Shown: positions 44,701 to 54,105, counted from the first letter of the stretch. The stretch: DNA of 64,000 bases from Syntrophaceae bacterium UBA5744 (GCA_002419215.1 DIFQ01000139.1:6821-70820), one strand, 5' to 3'. Translations and numbers: made by a program. The notes: generated by a model from the sequence alone, not told the origin.

Positions 44701-46218
44701 TCAAGCGATGAAGAGGTCCTTCGAGGAAAAGTTCGGGTCGCTCGTGAGGTTCACGCCGAGGCGCCTCAGGCCCGCCTCGTCGCCGGGCGTGGGGATGTGC
44801 GTCATGTGCACCTCGCAGTTCTTCAGTTCCTTGAGTTTCTCCAGGGCCAGCTGCGCAGCCGGGTTGGTCGTCGAGCTGATGGAGAGCGCGATGAGCGTCT
44901 CCTCCATGTCGAGGCTCACGCTCTTCTCGTCGAGGATGCCCGTCTTGAGGTTCCGGACGGCTTCGGTGATGGATTCGGGCAGCAGCTTGATCTTGCCCGG
45001 GATCCCGGCCAGGTGCTTGATGGCGTGGATGACGACACTCGATGCGGCGTGCATCAGCGGAGAGTTGTTTCCCGTGACGATCGTGCCGTCCCGCAACTCG
45101 ATCGCCGCCCCGCAGAAGATTCCCTCGTCGCCCTTGTCCTGGGCCTGCGCCTCGCGGGCCGCCTGGCGGGCCGGTTCGACGATCATGCGGTACTCGGGAA
45201 CGAGGTGGAAGTCTTTCAGCAGAAGCTCGACACGCTGCACGGTCCCGCGGTCGGCAAACCCCATGGCGTACTCGCAGCGGTACCGGAAGTAGCGCCGGAT
45301 GAGCTCCTGCCTGGCGGCCTCGCGGGTCACCTCGTCGTCGACGATGGCAAAGCCCGCGCGGTTCACGCCCATGTCCGTGGGCGACTTGTAGAAGGACTCG
45401 CCCCCCGTGATCCGCTCCATGATGCGCCTCACCAGCGGGAAGGCGTCCACGTCGCGGTTGTAATTGACGGCCGTTTTCCCGTAGGCCTCCAGGTGGAAGG
45501 GGTCGATGATGTTGAAGTCCCGGATGTCGGCCGTGGCGGCCTCGTAGGCCACATTGACCGGGTGCTTGAGCGGGATGTTCCAGATCGGGAACGTCTCGAA
45601 CTTGGCGTAGCCCGAGTGGATGCCGCGCCGGTAGTCGTGGTAGAGCTGCGAGAGGCACGTGGCGAGCTTGCCGCTCCCGGGCCCGGGGCCCGTCACGACG
45701 ACGAGGGGCTTTGTCGATTCGATGTAGTCGTTGGCGCCGTAGCCCTCGTCGCTCACGATGAGGTCCACGTCGGTGGGGTAGCCCTTCGTGTAGCGGTGCG
45801 TGAAGACCCGGATGTCGCGCCGCTCGAGCTTGTTCTTGAACTGCTTCGCCGCGGGCTGGTTCTCGAAGCGCGTGATCACGACGCCCAGCACGCTGATGCC
45901 CCGGTTGCGCAGGTCGTCGATCAGCTTCAGGGCGTCGGCGTCGTAGGTGATGCCGAAATCGGCGCGGATCTTCTTCCGCTCGATGTCGCCTGCGAAGATG
46001 CAGAGCAGCAGGTCAACCTTGTCCTTGAGGTGCTGAAGGAGCCTCAGCTTCACGTTGGGGTCGTAGCCCGGAAGCACGCGGGCCGCGTGGTAGTCGAAAA
46101 GAAGCTTCCCGCCGAACTCGAGGTAGAGGCGGTTGTTGTACTTCGCGACCCGCCCCAGGATCTCCGCCGACTGCTCCTCGATGTACTTCTCGTTGTCGAA
46201 CCCCACCCTTCCGTTCAT
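44701..46218 (-). CDS. DUF1846 (UPF0371) family protein
   Basis: The 505-residue product matches DUF1846 by FDNEKYIEEQSAEILGR at the start, the nucleotide-loop-like VVTGPGPGSGKLATCLSQLY near 175, and KSPTDMGVNRAGFAI. Structures of this family look like a Rossmann-type domain, and the function is not known. It is full length. A spacer of about 150 bases separates it from the 58-residue gene downstream. Confidence 0.93.
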   Translation of the reverse strand: MNGRVGFDNEKYIEEQSAEILGRVAKYNNRLYLEFGGKLLFDYHAARVLPGYDPNVKLRLLQHLKDKVDLLLCIFAGDIERKKIRADFGITYDADALKLIDDLRNRGISVLGVVITRFENQPAAKQFKNKLERRDIRVFTHRYTKGYPTDVDLIVSDEGYGANDYIESTKPLVVVTGPGPGSGKLATCLSQLYHDYRRGIHSGYAKFETFPIWNIPLKHPVNVAYEAATADIRDFNIIDPFHLEAYGKTAVNYNRDVDAFPLVRRIMERITGGESFYKSPTDMGVNRAGFAIVDDEVTREAARQELIRRYFRYRCEYAMGFADRGTVQRVELLLKDFHLVPEYRMIVEPARQAAREAQAQDKGDEGIFCGAAIELRDGTIVTGNNSPLMHAASSVVIHAIKHLAGIPGKIKLLPESITEAVRNLKTGILDEKSVSLDMEETLIALSISSTTNPAAQLALEKLKELKNCEVHMTHIPTPGDEAGLRRLGVNLTSDPNFSSKDLFIA

Positions 46219-46308
46219 TTCCCCACCTGCCCGGTTACGAAAGTGTAACGCCTACGGGGGTGGAGGTTAACGCTTTTCGGGTGCTTTGTAAAGCCTTTTA
46301 CCGCCGCA

Positions 46309-46920
46309 TCATTTGACCGTGAACGACGACTGGATCTCGTCGGAGGTCGTGTCGGACTTGACGGTGCAGGTCACGATGTAGAGGCCCTTCTTCGCGTCGG
46401 CGGGCAGGGTCAGGGGGATGCTGGCCGTGTAGGTTCCGGCGGACCTCGTCACGCGGACTTCCGGGTTTCCCACCAGCGCCCCGTTGTGCCGGATCTCCCT
46501 CTTCTCGGTCAGCGCGAGCTGCGTGTCCGCCGAAGGGGTGAGCACGGCATAGGTCATCTTCAGGTCGACATTTCCCCCGGCGCTGACGGTCTGCGGCGCG
46601 ACGGAGACATCCTCGATCTTGAGCATGGGCCCCTTCGAGGGGTCATAGTTGTACCGTTTTGCCGTATCGGTGCCCGTCCGTTTCTGGTCGTAGTAGTAGT
46701 GCCCGATGGCGCCGCCGACGAGCGCGCCGATGAGGCCGCCGATGACGGCGCTCGAGGCGTCTTTGCCCAGGACGCCTCCCAGAACGGCGCCTGCCGCCGC
46801 TCCGACGCCCGCCCCGGTCGCAGCGCCCTTGTGCTCATCCGGCACCGTCGGCACGGTCTCGCAGCTCGACACGAACACAAAGGCCACGATCACCAGCAAT
46901 GCAAGAATCCTGTTTCTCAT
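46309..46920 (-). CDS. Glycine-zipper lipoprotein
   Basis: The 203-residue product has a signal peptide and a lipobox (VFVSSC, C20). A glycine-zipper segment (GAGVGAAAGAVLGGVLG, then GGLIGALVGGAIGHYYYD) comes next, and then a beta-rich domain of about 110 residues. Glycine-zipper proteins span or coat membranes. The ATG at 46920 has GGAGG in its leader and fits the signal peptide; the longer version of the frame has no signal. Confidence 0.85.
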   Translation of the reverse strand: MRNRILALLVIVAFVFVSSCETVPTVPDEHKGAATGAGVGAAAGAVLGGVLGKDASSAVIGGLIGALVGGAIGHYYYDQKRTGTDTAKRYNYDPSKGPMLKIEDVSVAPQTVSAGGNVDLKMTYAVLTPSADTQLALTEKREIRHNGALVGNPEVRVTRSAGTYTASIPLTLPADAKKGLYIVTCTVKSDTTSDEIQSSFTVK

Positions 46921-47091
46921 GGGATGCCCTCCTTTCGGGGTGTTGTCTTGTTGAAGCCTCGAAGCGAAGCAAGAGATGCATGATCCCGGGAACGCCACAC
47001 TCTGCCTGCCTGGAAGGGATTGACTCATCGATTATTTTACAACTCCATGCATCCGTTGCAAGGAATACTTGAGCCGGCTATCAGGCGACGC

Positions 47092-47727
47092 TCAGGGCAG
47101 CAGGAGGCGGATCAGCATCAGGATGACGCGGCGAAAGAGATCGATCAGGGGATCGAGAGCCCCGAGATACAGCAGGCCGACAATGATGAAGAAGCCATAG
47201 GGCTCGAGGCGCAGAAGCACGTATCGCAACTTCTCCGGTGCAAACCCCATGAGGATCTTCGAGCCGTCCAGGGGAGGGATCGGGATCAGGTTGAAGGCCG
47301 CCAGCATGATGTTGATCTGCGCCATGTAGTAGAGGACCGGCGCAAGGACCCCCGACGGGGAGGGCGACAGGAGATGATCGAGCAGGAAGGCCGCAAAGGC
47401 CAGGATCAGGTTCGCGACGACCCCGGCCGCGGAAACGAAGATGAACCCCCTGCGCGGGTCGCGGAGATTTTCGAAATTCACCGGCACCGGCTTTGCCCAT
47501 CCGAAGCCGAACAGGAAAAGCATGAGCGTGCCGATCGGGTCGAGATGCCTGAGCGGGTTAAGGCTGAGCCTGCCCTGCCACCTGGCCGTCTCGTCGCCCA
47601 TCCGGTGGGCCACCCAGCCGTGGGCCAGCTCGTGGATGATGACGGAATACAGAAGCGGTACGGCGACAAGGACGAAGGTGAGGGGGTCCTTGAGCAGCAG
47701 ATTGAGCAGGCCCATGCGCGGGTTCAT
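47092..47727 (-). CDS. Site-2 protease family (M50) intramembrane metalloprotease
   Basis: The 211-residue protein has HELAH (H32, E33, H36) in its first long helix and the second metal motif NLIPIPPLDG near residue 150, the layout of the short M50 family (YwhC/Rip-like without a PDZ). It cleaves membrane-embedded regulators in related systems; the target here is unknown. No anti-sigma factor gene is next to it. Confidence 0.92.
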   Translation of the reverse strand: MNPRMGLLNLLLKDPLTFVLVAVPLLYSVIIHELAHGWVAHRMGDETARWQGRLSLNPLRHLDPIGTLMLFLFGFGWAKPVPVNFENLRDPRRGFIFVSAAGVVANLILAFAAFLLDHLLSPSPSGVLAPVLYYMAQINIMLAAFNLIPIPPLDGSKILMGFAPEKLRYVLLRLEPYGFFIIVGLLYLGALDPLIDLFRRVILMLIRLLLP

Positions 47728-47806
47728 CTCCTTGCGGCGTCTTTTTCTTTTTGAGCTTGTTTCATTTTACGAAGGCACTGTCAAGGCGGAGTTGGCAGCG
47801 CCGCGC

Positions 47807-47844
47807 AAAAGGGGTCGCCTGTCCCGTCCGGGACCGGCGACCCC
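47807..47844 (-). terminator. Stem-loop after the radical SAM gene
   Basis: GGGGTCGCC (47811-47819) pairs with GGCGACCCC (47836-47844), and on the minus strand TTTTG follows. It would end the gene at 47890-49641 before the M50 gene. Confidence 0.6.
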
Positions 47845-47889
47845 CGCTGTTTTCCGGTGTGCCAAAAAATCTGACTAAACGCCCGTCGC

Positions 47890-49641
47890 CTACTGTGCGC
47901 CGCGCATCGACGCGGGCCTGGGGATGGGGAGCGTGACTTCCGGAATGGCGATCGTGAAGCGTGCCGGGCTTCTGTTTTCCAGGGCAAGGGCGGCGGCATT
48001 CTTTTCGCGCAGCGTGCGCGGCTCATAGCTCCAGCCCTCCTTCAGCCGTTTTTCCTCGTCCTTGAGCTTCGCCAGGGCGTAGCGGCCGAAAAGGGGCGCC
48101 AGGGCCCTCGTCTTCCAGCCAAAGGTTCCGTAAAAATCCTGCAACAGATCGTCCATTTTCCCGCGCAGCGCTTCGTTTCCCTTGTACCACTCCCGCATGG
48201 CCCAGACGGCCCCCGCGTAGGCCGATTTCAGGGGCGCGGCATCCCAGGCGAAACGGTTGCGGATGCGGGCATCGGGGTGGCCCTTGTATGCCTGCCAGCC
48301 CTTCAGCATGGTGCGGATGAGGCGGTAGAGGCTGGGGCCGTTCACCTCGAAATCCCGGCGGAAGGCGCCGATGAGAAATTCCTCCTCCCGTCCGTCCCGG
48401 ATGTGCGGGTGGCGGTAGTTGAAGCGGTACTGGCCGTGGGCATCGGCCGAGGGGAACTCCGATTCGGAAAGGAGCGTCCCGTCGCTGCGGTGCCGTTCGT
48501 GCAGAGGCGTGCCCGGGTTCGGGGTGTAGAGCATGAACTGGTGGAAGTCCGTGTCGTGGCTCACGGCGTAGTCGATGATGCCGTCCATGTTTTCGGGCGT
48601 GTGGTTTTCCAGGCCGATGATGGACGAGCCCAGGACGCGGATGCCGTGCGACTGCAGGGTCTTTACGAGGCTGCGCGTGTCCACGGCTTCGAGCTTGCGG
48701 TAGCGGCTGCTCTCGCCCTCGAGGCCCATCCAGACCCAGACGACCCCCAGCCCCACGAGCTGCTCGATCGAGTAGGACTGCAGCACGCGGGCGGAGCTGA
48801 AGACGTTCAAGGCCCAGCTCTTGCCGTTTTGCTCCATCAGCTCCAGCAGGCGCAGGGCCCGCTTGCGGTGGAGAAGGAAATTCTCGTCGAGCACGAAGAA
48901 GGATCGGACGCGAAGCTTCTCCTCGATCTGGCACATGACGGAGTACAGCTCGTCGCCCGTCTCGTAGAAGTTGATGAACTTTCCCTTGCCGCCGAAGAGG
49001 GCCGACGTGGAGCAGAAGTTGCAGCCCACGGGGCACCCCACCGAGGGGATCAGGATGGCCGCCGTGCGCCCCGGCTTCTGCGGCAGGTCGACGCCCAGGA
49101 CCCGGGCGCCGAACCCCGAGTAGACCATGGGGTGACGGACGGGCGCCTTCTCGTTCTCGCCGAGATAGCGCCGGAACCACGAGATCCCGTCGCCCTTCAC
49201 GATGTGGTCGGCATCGATGATCCCGTCGAGACCCTCGCGGCTGGCGATGTGTCCGCCGACGACGATGGTTGCTCCGGGCCGGTGCTTGCGGATCCGCTCG
49301 CACATCTCTTTCACCTTGCCCGTGTTGGGCACGATGGAGCTGATCCCCACGATGTCGTATTCGTGGTCCCGGATCTCGAGGGTGAAGTCCTCGAGCGTCG
49401 GGTAATCGAGGACGGTGCAGGGGGCGTCGATGTTGGCCTGCAGCATCCGCAGGGCAAACGAGGGGTGAAACATGCGAAGGGAGAAGCCTCCCTGGATGCG
49501 CGTCACCTGGTTCTGGTAGAGCTCCATGGGGTTGATCCGGCGGCTCCCGTATTCGTCGTCCTGCGCATAGGGCCCGAAGACGCTGGTCAGCAGGATACGG
49601 GCACGGCGGCCCAGGGGATGGGGGGTCTGCGATTTCGGCAT
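47890..49641 (-). CDS. Radical SAM protein with N-terminal B12-binding-like domain
   Basis: The 583-residue product has a Rossmann-like N-domain (RARILLTSVFGPYA, then DIVGISSIVPNTGKV and ATIVVGGHIASREG), as in B12-binding radical SAM enzymes. The radical SAM core carries C203, C207 and C210 (CPVGCNFC). The C-terminal 200 residues are helical and not part of a family I recognise. No DxHxxG cobalamin-ligand motif is seen, so it may not bind B12. The ATG at 49641 follows GGAAGG. The substrate is unknown; hopanoid and lipid enzymes share this layout. Confidence 0.88.
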   Translation of the reverse strand: MPKSQTPHPLGRRARILLTSVFGPYAQDDEYGSRRINPMELYQNQVTRIQGGFSLRMFHPSFALRMLQANIDAPCTVLDYPTLEDFTLEIRDHEYDIVGISSIVPNTGKVKEMCERIRKHRPGATIVVGGHIASREGLDGIIDADHIVKGDGISWFRRYLGENEKAPVRHPMVYSGFGARVLGVDLPQKPGRTAAILIPSVGCPVGCNFCSTSALFGGKGKFINFYETGDELYSVMCQIEEKLRVRSFFVLDENFLLHRKRALRLLELMEQNGKSWALNVFSSARVLQSYSIEQLVGLGVVWVWMGLEGESSRYRKLEAVDTRSLVKTLQSHGIRVLGSSIIGLENHTPENMDGIIDYAVSHDTDFHQFMLYTPNPGTPLHERHRSDGTLLSESEFPSADAHGQYRFNYRHPHIRDGREEEFLIGAFRRDFEVNGPSLYRLIRTMLKGWQAYKGHPDARIRNRFAWDAAPLKSAYAGAVWAMREWYKGNEALRGKMDDLLQDFYGTFGWKTRALAPLFGRYALAKLKDEEKRLKEGWSYEPRTLREKNAAALALENRSPARFTIAIPEVTLPIPRPASMRGAQ

Positions 49642-49714
49642 GAGGTTCCTTCCATGGTTCGGATTTGCGGCAATCATGAACCCCCGAACCCTGGAAGGGA
49701 AGCGCTGATTGGCC

Positions 49715-49732
49715 TTTTACAATAGTTTTACA
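49715..49732. promoter_or_regulatory. 11-bp-period direct repeat upstream of the HK/RR operon
   Basis: TTTTACA occurs at 49715-49721 and again at 49726-49732, so the two copies are on the same face of the helix one turn apart. OmpR/PhoB-type regulators bind direct repeats with this period. It stands about 30 bases before the -35 of the operon that encodes such a regulator, which suggests autoregulation. This is inference. Confidence 0.55.
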
Positions 49733-49763
49733 GAGCCGGTTTTGCGGCCGAACGATTTGTCCG

Positions 49764-49792
49764 TTGACACGGGGGGGGCCCCATTATACGGT
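49764..49792 (+). promoter_or_regulatory. Candidate promoter of the HK/RR operon
   Basis: TTGACA (49764-49769) is perfect. The -10 is either TATACG at 15 bases spacing or TACGGT at 17. The spacer has a run of G followed by CCCC. Confidence 0.45.
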
Positions 49793-49833
49793 TCTCCTGC
49801 GCGGCAGGCTCGAGCCTCGCATGGAGAGCATCC

Positions 49834-50835
49834 GTGAACCGGTTCAAGTGGTTCTATCATCCCGTCTTCATCTTCGTCTTTTCCATCGTCGCCCTGGCGG
49901 CGTCGCTGGCCCTCTACATCTACTGGTACATCGAGGTCAGCGCGGGGCTCCGCAACGTCATCGAGAAGTACCAGCTCGACCCCTCCCAGTTCCTCGAGGT
50001 CCAGACATGGGTCGTCATCCTGGTGCTCTCCATCCTGGTGGCGATCATCCTGGCCGGGGTCTTCATCATCTTCATTTACAACCAGAAGACCTTGCAGCTC
50101 TACCGGATGCAGAGAAACTTCATCAACAGCTTCACCCACGAGCTGAAGACGCCCGTGACGTCCCTGAAGCTCTACCTGGAAACCTTTGCGAGGCACGAAC
50201 TGCCCCGGGAGGACCGGCTCCGGTATGTCGGTTTCATGATCCACGACGTGGAGAGGCTCCTGGACAACATCAACCGCATCATGGACCTGGCCCGTATCGA
50301 GAGCGGCAGCTACCGGAAGAATTTCGTCGAGACGGACCCGGTGGACGCCGTCGAGCAGTTCCGCCGCGGCAATGCGGATCTGTTCCGCAACGCGGAGATC
50401 CGGGTTCACAACCCGGCGGGCAAACCGCTCCGGGTCTCCGTCATCCCCCCGCTCTTCGACATGTTCCTGATGAACATCCTGACCAATGCCGTGAAGTACA
50501 ACAAGTCGAGCGTTCCCGCCGTGGACGTCCGCTTCGTTCCCCGGGACAAGGAGCTGCAGCTCCGGTTCGAGGACAACGGGATCGGCATCGAAAAGCCGGA
50601 TCTCCGGAATATCTTCAAGAAGTTCTACCAGGTCGGCTCGACGGACGACATGACGGCGAAAGGAAGCGGCCTGGGTCTCTATCTGGCCCAGCAGATCGCG
50701 AAAATCCACCGGGGGAAACTTGCCGCCGAGAGCAAGGGCAGGGGGAAAGGGGCCGTGTTCATCCTGACCCTGCCGCTGCTGGGCCAGGGGGATCAAGCCG
50801 CAGAGGGATCAAGCGTGAAGAGGAGCCAGTCATGA
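49834..50835 (+). CDS. Sensor histidine kinase
   Basis: The 333-residue kinase has two membrane helices (about 10-32 and 59-82) with only a 26-residue outer loop, so sensing is probably in the membrane. The phospho-acceptor is H102 in FTHELKTPVTSLK, and the N-box (NILTNAVKYN), G1 (DNGIGI) and G2 (GSGLGLYL) are intact. The GTG start at 49834 has GGAG seven bases upstream. The stop overlaps the response-regulator start (ATGA). The signal is unknown. Confidence 0.93.
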   Translation: MNRFKWFYHPVFIFVFSIVALAASLALYIYWYIEVSAGLRNVIEKYQLDPSQFLEVQTWVVILVLSILVAIILAGVFIIFIYNQKTLQLYRMQRNFINSFTHELKTPVTSLKLYLETFARHELPREDRLRYVGFMIHDVERLLDNINRIMDLARIESGSYRKNFVETDPVDAVEQFRRGNADLFRNAEIRVHNPAGKPLRVSVIPPLFDMFLMNILTNAVKYNKSSVPAVDVRFVPRDKELQLRFEDNGIGIEKPDLRNIFKKFYQVGSTDDMTAKGSGLGLYLAQQIAKIHRGKLAAESKGRGKGAVFILTLPLLGQGDQAAEGSSVKRSQS

Positions 50836-51566
50836 AGGACACGGGTCGTAAGCGGATTCTCATCATCGAGGATGACGCGCACATCGCGGAGGGCCTGCGG
50901 CTCAACCTCTCTCTCAAGGGCCACGATGCGGCAATCGCCCTCGACGGCCCCTCGGGCCTGAGGCAGTGGAGGGAATGGAGGCCGGACCTGATCGTGCTGG
51001 ACATCATGCTGCCCGGAATCGACGGCCTGTCGATCCTTCGCAGCATCCGGCTCGAAGACGAGAGGCTCCCCATCCTGATCCTCTCGGCAAAGAGCGAGCC
51101 CGAGTACCGGGTCAAGGGGCTTGCCTACGGCGTCGACGACTACCTGTCGAAACCCTTCAACCTCGACGAGTTCCTGCTGCGCGTCGAACGGCTCCTGACG
51201 CGGGCCGCCTGGGGCGTGGAGGGCGGCGATCCTGCCCGGGGGGGCTCTGCCGCGCCGGGGCCCGTGTATGCCTTCGGCGGCAACGTGATCGATTTCGAGA
51301 AGTTCACGGCCCGATGCCGGGCGGGCGAGGTCAGCCTGACGGAGCAGGAGATCAGGCTCCTGAAGCTCTTCATCATCAACCGCGGCAAGCTGCTGTCTCG
51401 CAGGGAGCTCCTGGAGATCGGGTGGGGATACACGGGGGACACGCCGTCACGGACCGTGGACAACTTCATCGTGCGGTTTCGCAAATACTTCGAGGACGAC
51501 CCCCACCGGCCGAAATACTTCCGGAGCGTCCGCTCCGTGGGGTACGTTTTCGACCACGATGCCTGA
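50832..51566 (+). CDS. OmpR/PhoB-family response regulator
   Basis: The 244-residue regulator has a receiver domain with D57 (LIVLDIMLP) and K107 (LSKPF), and a winged-helix domain with EQEIRLLKLFIINRGKLLSR and RTVDNFIVRFRKYFEDD. The linker between them is about 30 residues and Gly/Ala/Pro-rich. It is translationally coupled to the kinase. It may bind the TTTTACA direct repeats upstream of its own operon. Confidence 0.95.
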   Translation: MKDTGRKRILIIEDDAHIAEGLRLNLSLKGHDAAIALDGPSGLRQWREWRPDLIVLDIMLPGIDGLSILRSIRLEDERLPILILSAKSEPEYRVKGLAYGVDDYLSKPFNLDEFLLRVERLLTRAAWGVEGGDPARGGSAAPGPVYAFGGNVIDFEKFTARCRAGEVSLTEQEIRLLKLFIINRGKLLSRRELLEIGWGYTGDTPSRTVDNFIVRFRKYFEDDPHRPKYFRSVRSVGYVFDHDA

Positions 51567-51748
51567 ACGGCCGGAGCGTCTGTCGTGACGGTCATCCCGT
51601 GATCCTGCAGCCCTTCTCATCCTTTCCCTGAGAGGGATATCAGGCTTTTCGACGGGGAAAATCCATCGATGGCCGATGGCGTTCGCATGCGCAATCGGTG
51701 CATACTGAGGCCGCAAAAGCTTTCTGAGTATCCCCTCCCCTCTCTTTT

Positions 51749-51789
51749 CTTGCCCCATCAAGGCCCCGCCTGGCACTTGATGGGGCAAG
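51749..51789. repeat. Perfect 14-bp stem-loop after the response regulator
   Basis: CTTGCCCCATCAAG pairs perfectly with CTTGATGGGGCAAG across a 13-base loop. No T-run follows on either strand, so it is not a classical intrinsic terminator. It may protect the 3' end of the HK/RR transcript. Confidence 0.6.
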
Positions 51790-51918
51790 GCCGTTCTGAG
51801 GCAAGGATTCTCGCCATGACGGCGGGATGGCCGCGGTGGCAGGGCCCGGACGGTGCGACGGCGCCCTGAGCACCCGCGGGGTGCGATGACGGCAGCCTTC
51901 CGCGACAGGTTCGCAATA

Positions 51919-52085
51919 AAAACGGGGCTTGCCCGTGAAAGGCAAGCCCCGTTGTCTTCCTGGCGGGTCAGGGTGGAGTTCCTCCGGCAGGCGAACTTGT
52001 CTTGAGCTTGTCGAAGGAGGGCAGGATCACCGCAGACACTTGGATTTCCAGTTGATCACTAAAACAGGCTATTCCCCGTCATTTT
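51919..52085. repeat. Repeat unit G, copy 1 (terminator-like stem plus tail)
   Basis: A stem AACGGGGCTTGCC/GGCAAGCCCCGTT is followed by CTGGCGGGTCAGGGTGGAG, CAGGCGAACTTGTC, GAGCTTGTCGAAGGAGGGCA and CTAAAACAGGCTATTCCCC. The same order of blocks, more diverged, is found at 57530-57690. On the minus strand the stem ends in TTTTTA. The gene-free stretch 51567-52398 otherwise holds only the 14-bp stem-loop and repeat F. Confidence 0.7.
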
Positions 52086-52091
52086 ATTGGA

Positions 52092-52279
52092 CAGGCAACA
52101 AGATACCACAATAGCGTCATTCCCGCGAAGGCCGTTCGACAAGCCCTTCGGCCAGCTCAGGGTCGTGAGCTTGTCGAATCGACTCACGGCCCTGAGCCTG
52201 TCGAAAGGGCGGGAATCCACAAATGACCGGATACCGGATCAAGTCCGGTATGACAGGGTTGCGATGTTCAGTTGCCGCA
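52092..52279. repeat. Repeat unit F, copy 1, with a nested palindrome
   Basis: The unit starts CAGGCAACAAGATA, has TCATTCCCGCGAAGG ... GGCGGGAATCCACAA and CCGGATCAAGTCCGGTATGAC, and ends GTTGCCGCA. Compared with the copy at 57328-57437 it carries an extra 75 bases (about 52133-52207) right in the loop of the CCCGCC palindrome. The extra part is itself a palindrome of GTTCGACAAGC ... GAGCCTGTCGAAAG type. Confidence 0.8.
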
Positions 52280-52334
52280 CTTAAACCTAAACTTTACCTG
52301 CGGAAAACGATTGGACCAGGCTGTAGTCTGTTGA

Positions 52335-52366
52335 ATCGATTGATTTGCTTTTATGCTTCAATCGAT
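52335..52366. promoter_or_regulatory. Inverted repeat upstream of the PAS-LuxR regulator
   Basis: ATCGATTGA (52335-52343) and TCAATCGAT (52358-52366) are perfect inverted half-sites 14 bases apart, in A/T-rich DNA about 35 bases before the regulator start. They could be an operator. This is inference. Confidence 0.45.
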
Positions 52367-52398
52367 GATAAAAAACACAGCAGTCGTTTAAGGTGCAA

Positions 52399-54105
52399 AT
52401 GATGTCTCTGCAGAATAAAGGCAAAAGCATCCCATCGGGGTCCGCGGTTCCTCAAAAACCGAACATGACCCTGAAGACCGCCGAGAAGGAGTTAATGCGG
52501 CTGGTCCAGGAACTGCAGCGGGCAGAGGAGAAGTACCGGAATATCATTGAGAATATCGGCGTCGGGGTTGCGATGATCGACCCGGCCATGCGGATCCTTA
52601 CCATGAACCGGCAGATGCGGGAGTGGTTCCCCCATGTGAACCCCTCCGCTAAGCCCTGCTGTTACAAGTCCTTCAACGACCCGCCGGCAAGAGAAATCTG
52701 TTCCTACTGTCCCACGGTACGTACACTGAGAGATGGTCGGGTCCACGAGGCGGTGACCGATACGCCATCGGGAGAAGGAGTAAAAAATTATCGGATCATC
52801 GCGACACCCATCACGGATTCCGAGGGCCGTGTCGTGGCGGCGATTGAAATGGTCGAAGACATTACCGACCGCAAGCGCGCCGCAGAGGCTCTGCGTGTCA
52901 GCGAGCAGCGCCATCGATCCTACATTGAATTAACCGGTCAATTGGGCTGGACGACAACGGCCGATGGGTCACTTGTGGAGGACCTTCCCGCATGGAGGGC
53001 CTTTACGGGGCAGAGCGAAGAGGAAATCAAGGGTGCGGGATGGGCAAACGCCCTTCATCCGGACGATGTAGAACGCGCTCTGGAGGCATGGAACAAGGCA
53101 ATCGCGACGAAAAGCGCCTATGAGGTCGAGTACCGTGTGCGCAGACATGATGGAGTTTACCGGCATTGGCTGGCCCGCGGTGTCCCTCTCTTCAGGGAAG
53201 ATGGAAGCGTCCGGGAATGGATCGGCACCTCGATTGACATCACAGACATAAAACGCGCCGAGGAAGAGCTGAAGAAGTCGGAAAACATGTACCGCACCAT
53301 CTTTGAAACGACTCCTGCGGCTACCATGATCATCGAAGAGGACACGACGATATCCACGGTGAACAGGGAATTCGCGACGCAAACGGGATACGATCCGGGC
53401 GAAGTGGAGGGCAAGAAAAGCTGGACAGAGTTAATCCTGAAAGAGGATGTGGACAGGATGCTGGGGTACCATCGCCTGCGAAGGATCGATCCGGAAGCGG
53501 CACCACGAAACTACGAGTTTCGATACCTTGACAGAAAAGGGCGGATCCGGGACGTCTACGCGACGGTCGCCATGATGCCGGGGACAAAAAAGACGGTGCT
53601 GTCCCTCCTGGACATCACGGAACGAAAGCGGGCCGAGGAAACCCTCAGGACGATGGCCGATGACTTGAAGTCCAAAACCCATGCCCTGGAAGAGATGAAT
53701 GCGGCTTTGCGGGTGCTGCTGAAACAAAGGGAGGAGGACAAGATCGATCTTGAAAAGAGGATTCTGGCAAGCGTGAGGGAGCTTGTCATCCCGCACCTGG
53801 GGGAACTGAAAAAATGCCTCTCCGGCCAAAAGGAACTCACCCATGTCCACATCCTGGAGTCCAATCTTCAGGGCATCATCTCACCCTTTGCGCAGAAGCT
53901 GTCCCTGCAATTTTTGCATCTCACGCGGAAAGAAATCCAGATTGCCAATCTCATCAAGGAAGGCAAGACAACAAAAGAGATCGCCCGGTTCATGGATCTG
54001 TCCAAGTTCGCCATCGATACCCACCGTGCCCATCTGAGAAGAAAACTGGGCTTGACCAACAAGAAAGCCAATCTCAGGACCTGTCTTTCATCCATGACCG
54101 AGTAG
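52399..54105 (+). CDS. PAS-PAS-PAS-LuxR-type transcription regulator
   Basis: The 568-residue product has a coiled coil at about 25-45 and then three PAS domains. The first, ending near residue 165, holds a Cys cluster (CCYKSF ... CSYCP); the second ends near ITDIKRAEEELKK; the third ends near ITERKRAEETL. A second coiled coil and a LuxR-type HTH (LTRKEIQIANLIKEGKTTKE) close the protein. No kinase domain is present, so signals reach DNA directly. The Cys-rich first PAS may bind metal or heme or sense redox. I chose the ATG at 52399; a GTG two codons earlier is possible. Confidence 0.9.
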   Translation: MMSLQNKGKSIPSGSAVPQKPNMTLKTAEKELMRLVQELQRAEEKYRNIIENIGVGVAMIDPAMRILTMNRQMREWFPHVNPSAKPCCYKSFNDPPAREICSYCPTVRTLRDGRVHEAVTDTPSGEGVKNYRIIATPITDSEGRVVAAIEMVEDITDRKRAAEALRVSEQRHRSYIELTGQLGWTTTADGSLVEDLPAWRAFTGQSEEEIKGAGWANALHPDDVERALEAWNKAIATKSAYEVEYRVRRHDGVYRHWLARGVPLFREDGSVREWIGTSIDITDIKRAEEELKKSENMYRTIFETTPAATMIIEEDTTISTVNREFATQTGYDPGEVEGKKSWTELILKEDVDRMLGYHRLRRIDPEAAPRNYEFRYLDRKGRIRDVYATVAMMPGTKKTVLSLLDITERKRAEETLRTMADDLKSKTHALEEMNAALRVLLKQREEDKIDLEKRILASVRELVIPHLGELKKCLSGQKELTHVHILESNLQGIISPFAQKLSLQFLHLTRKEIQIANLIKEGKTTKEIARFMDLSKFAIDTHRAHLRRKLGLTNKKANLRTCLSSMTE

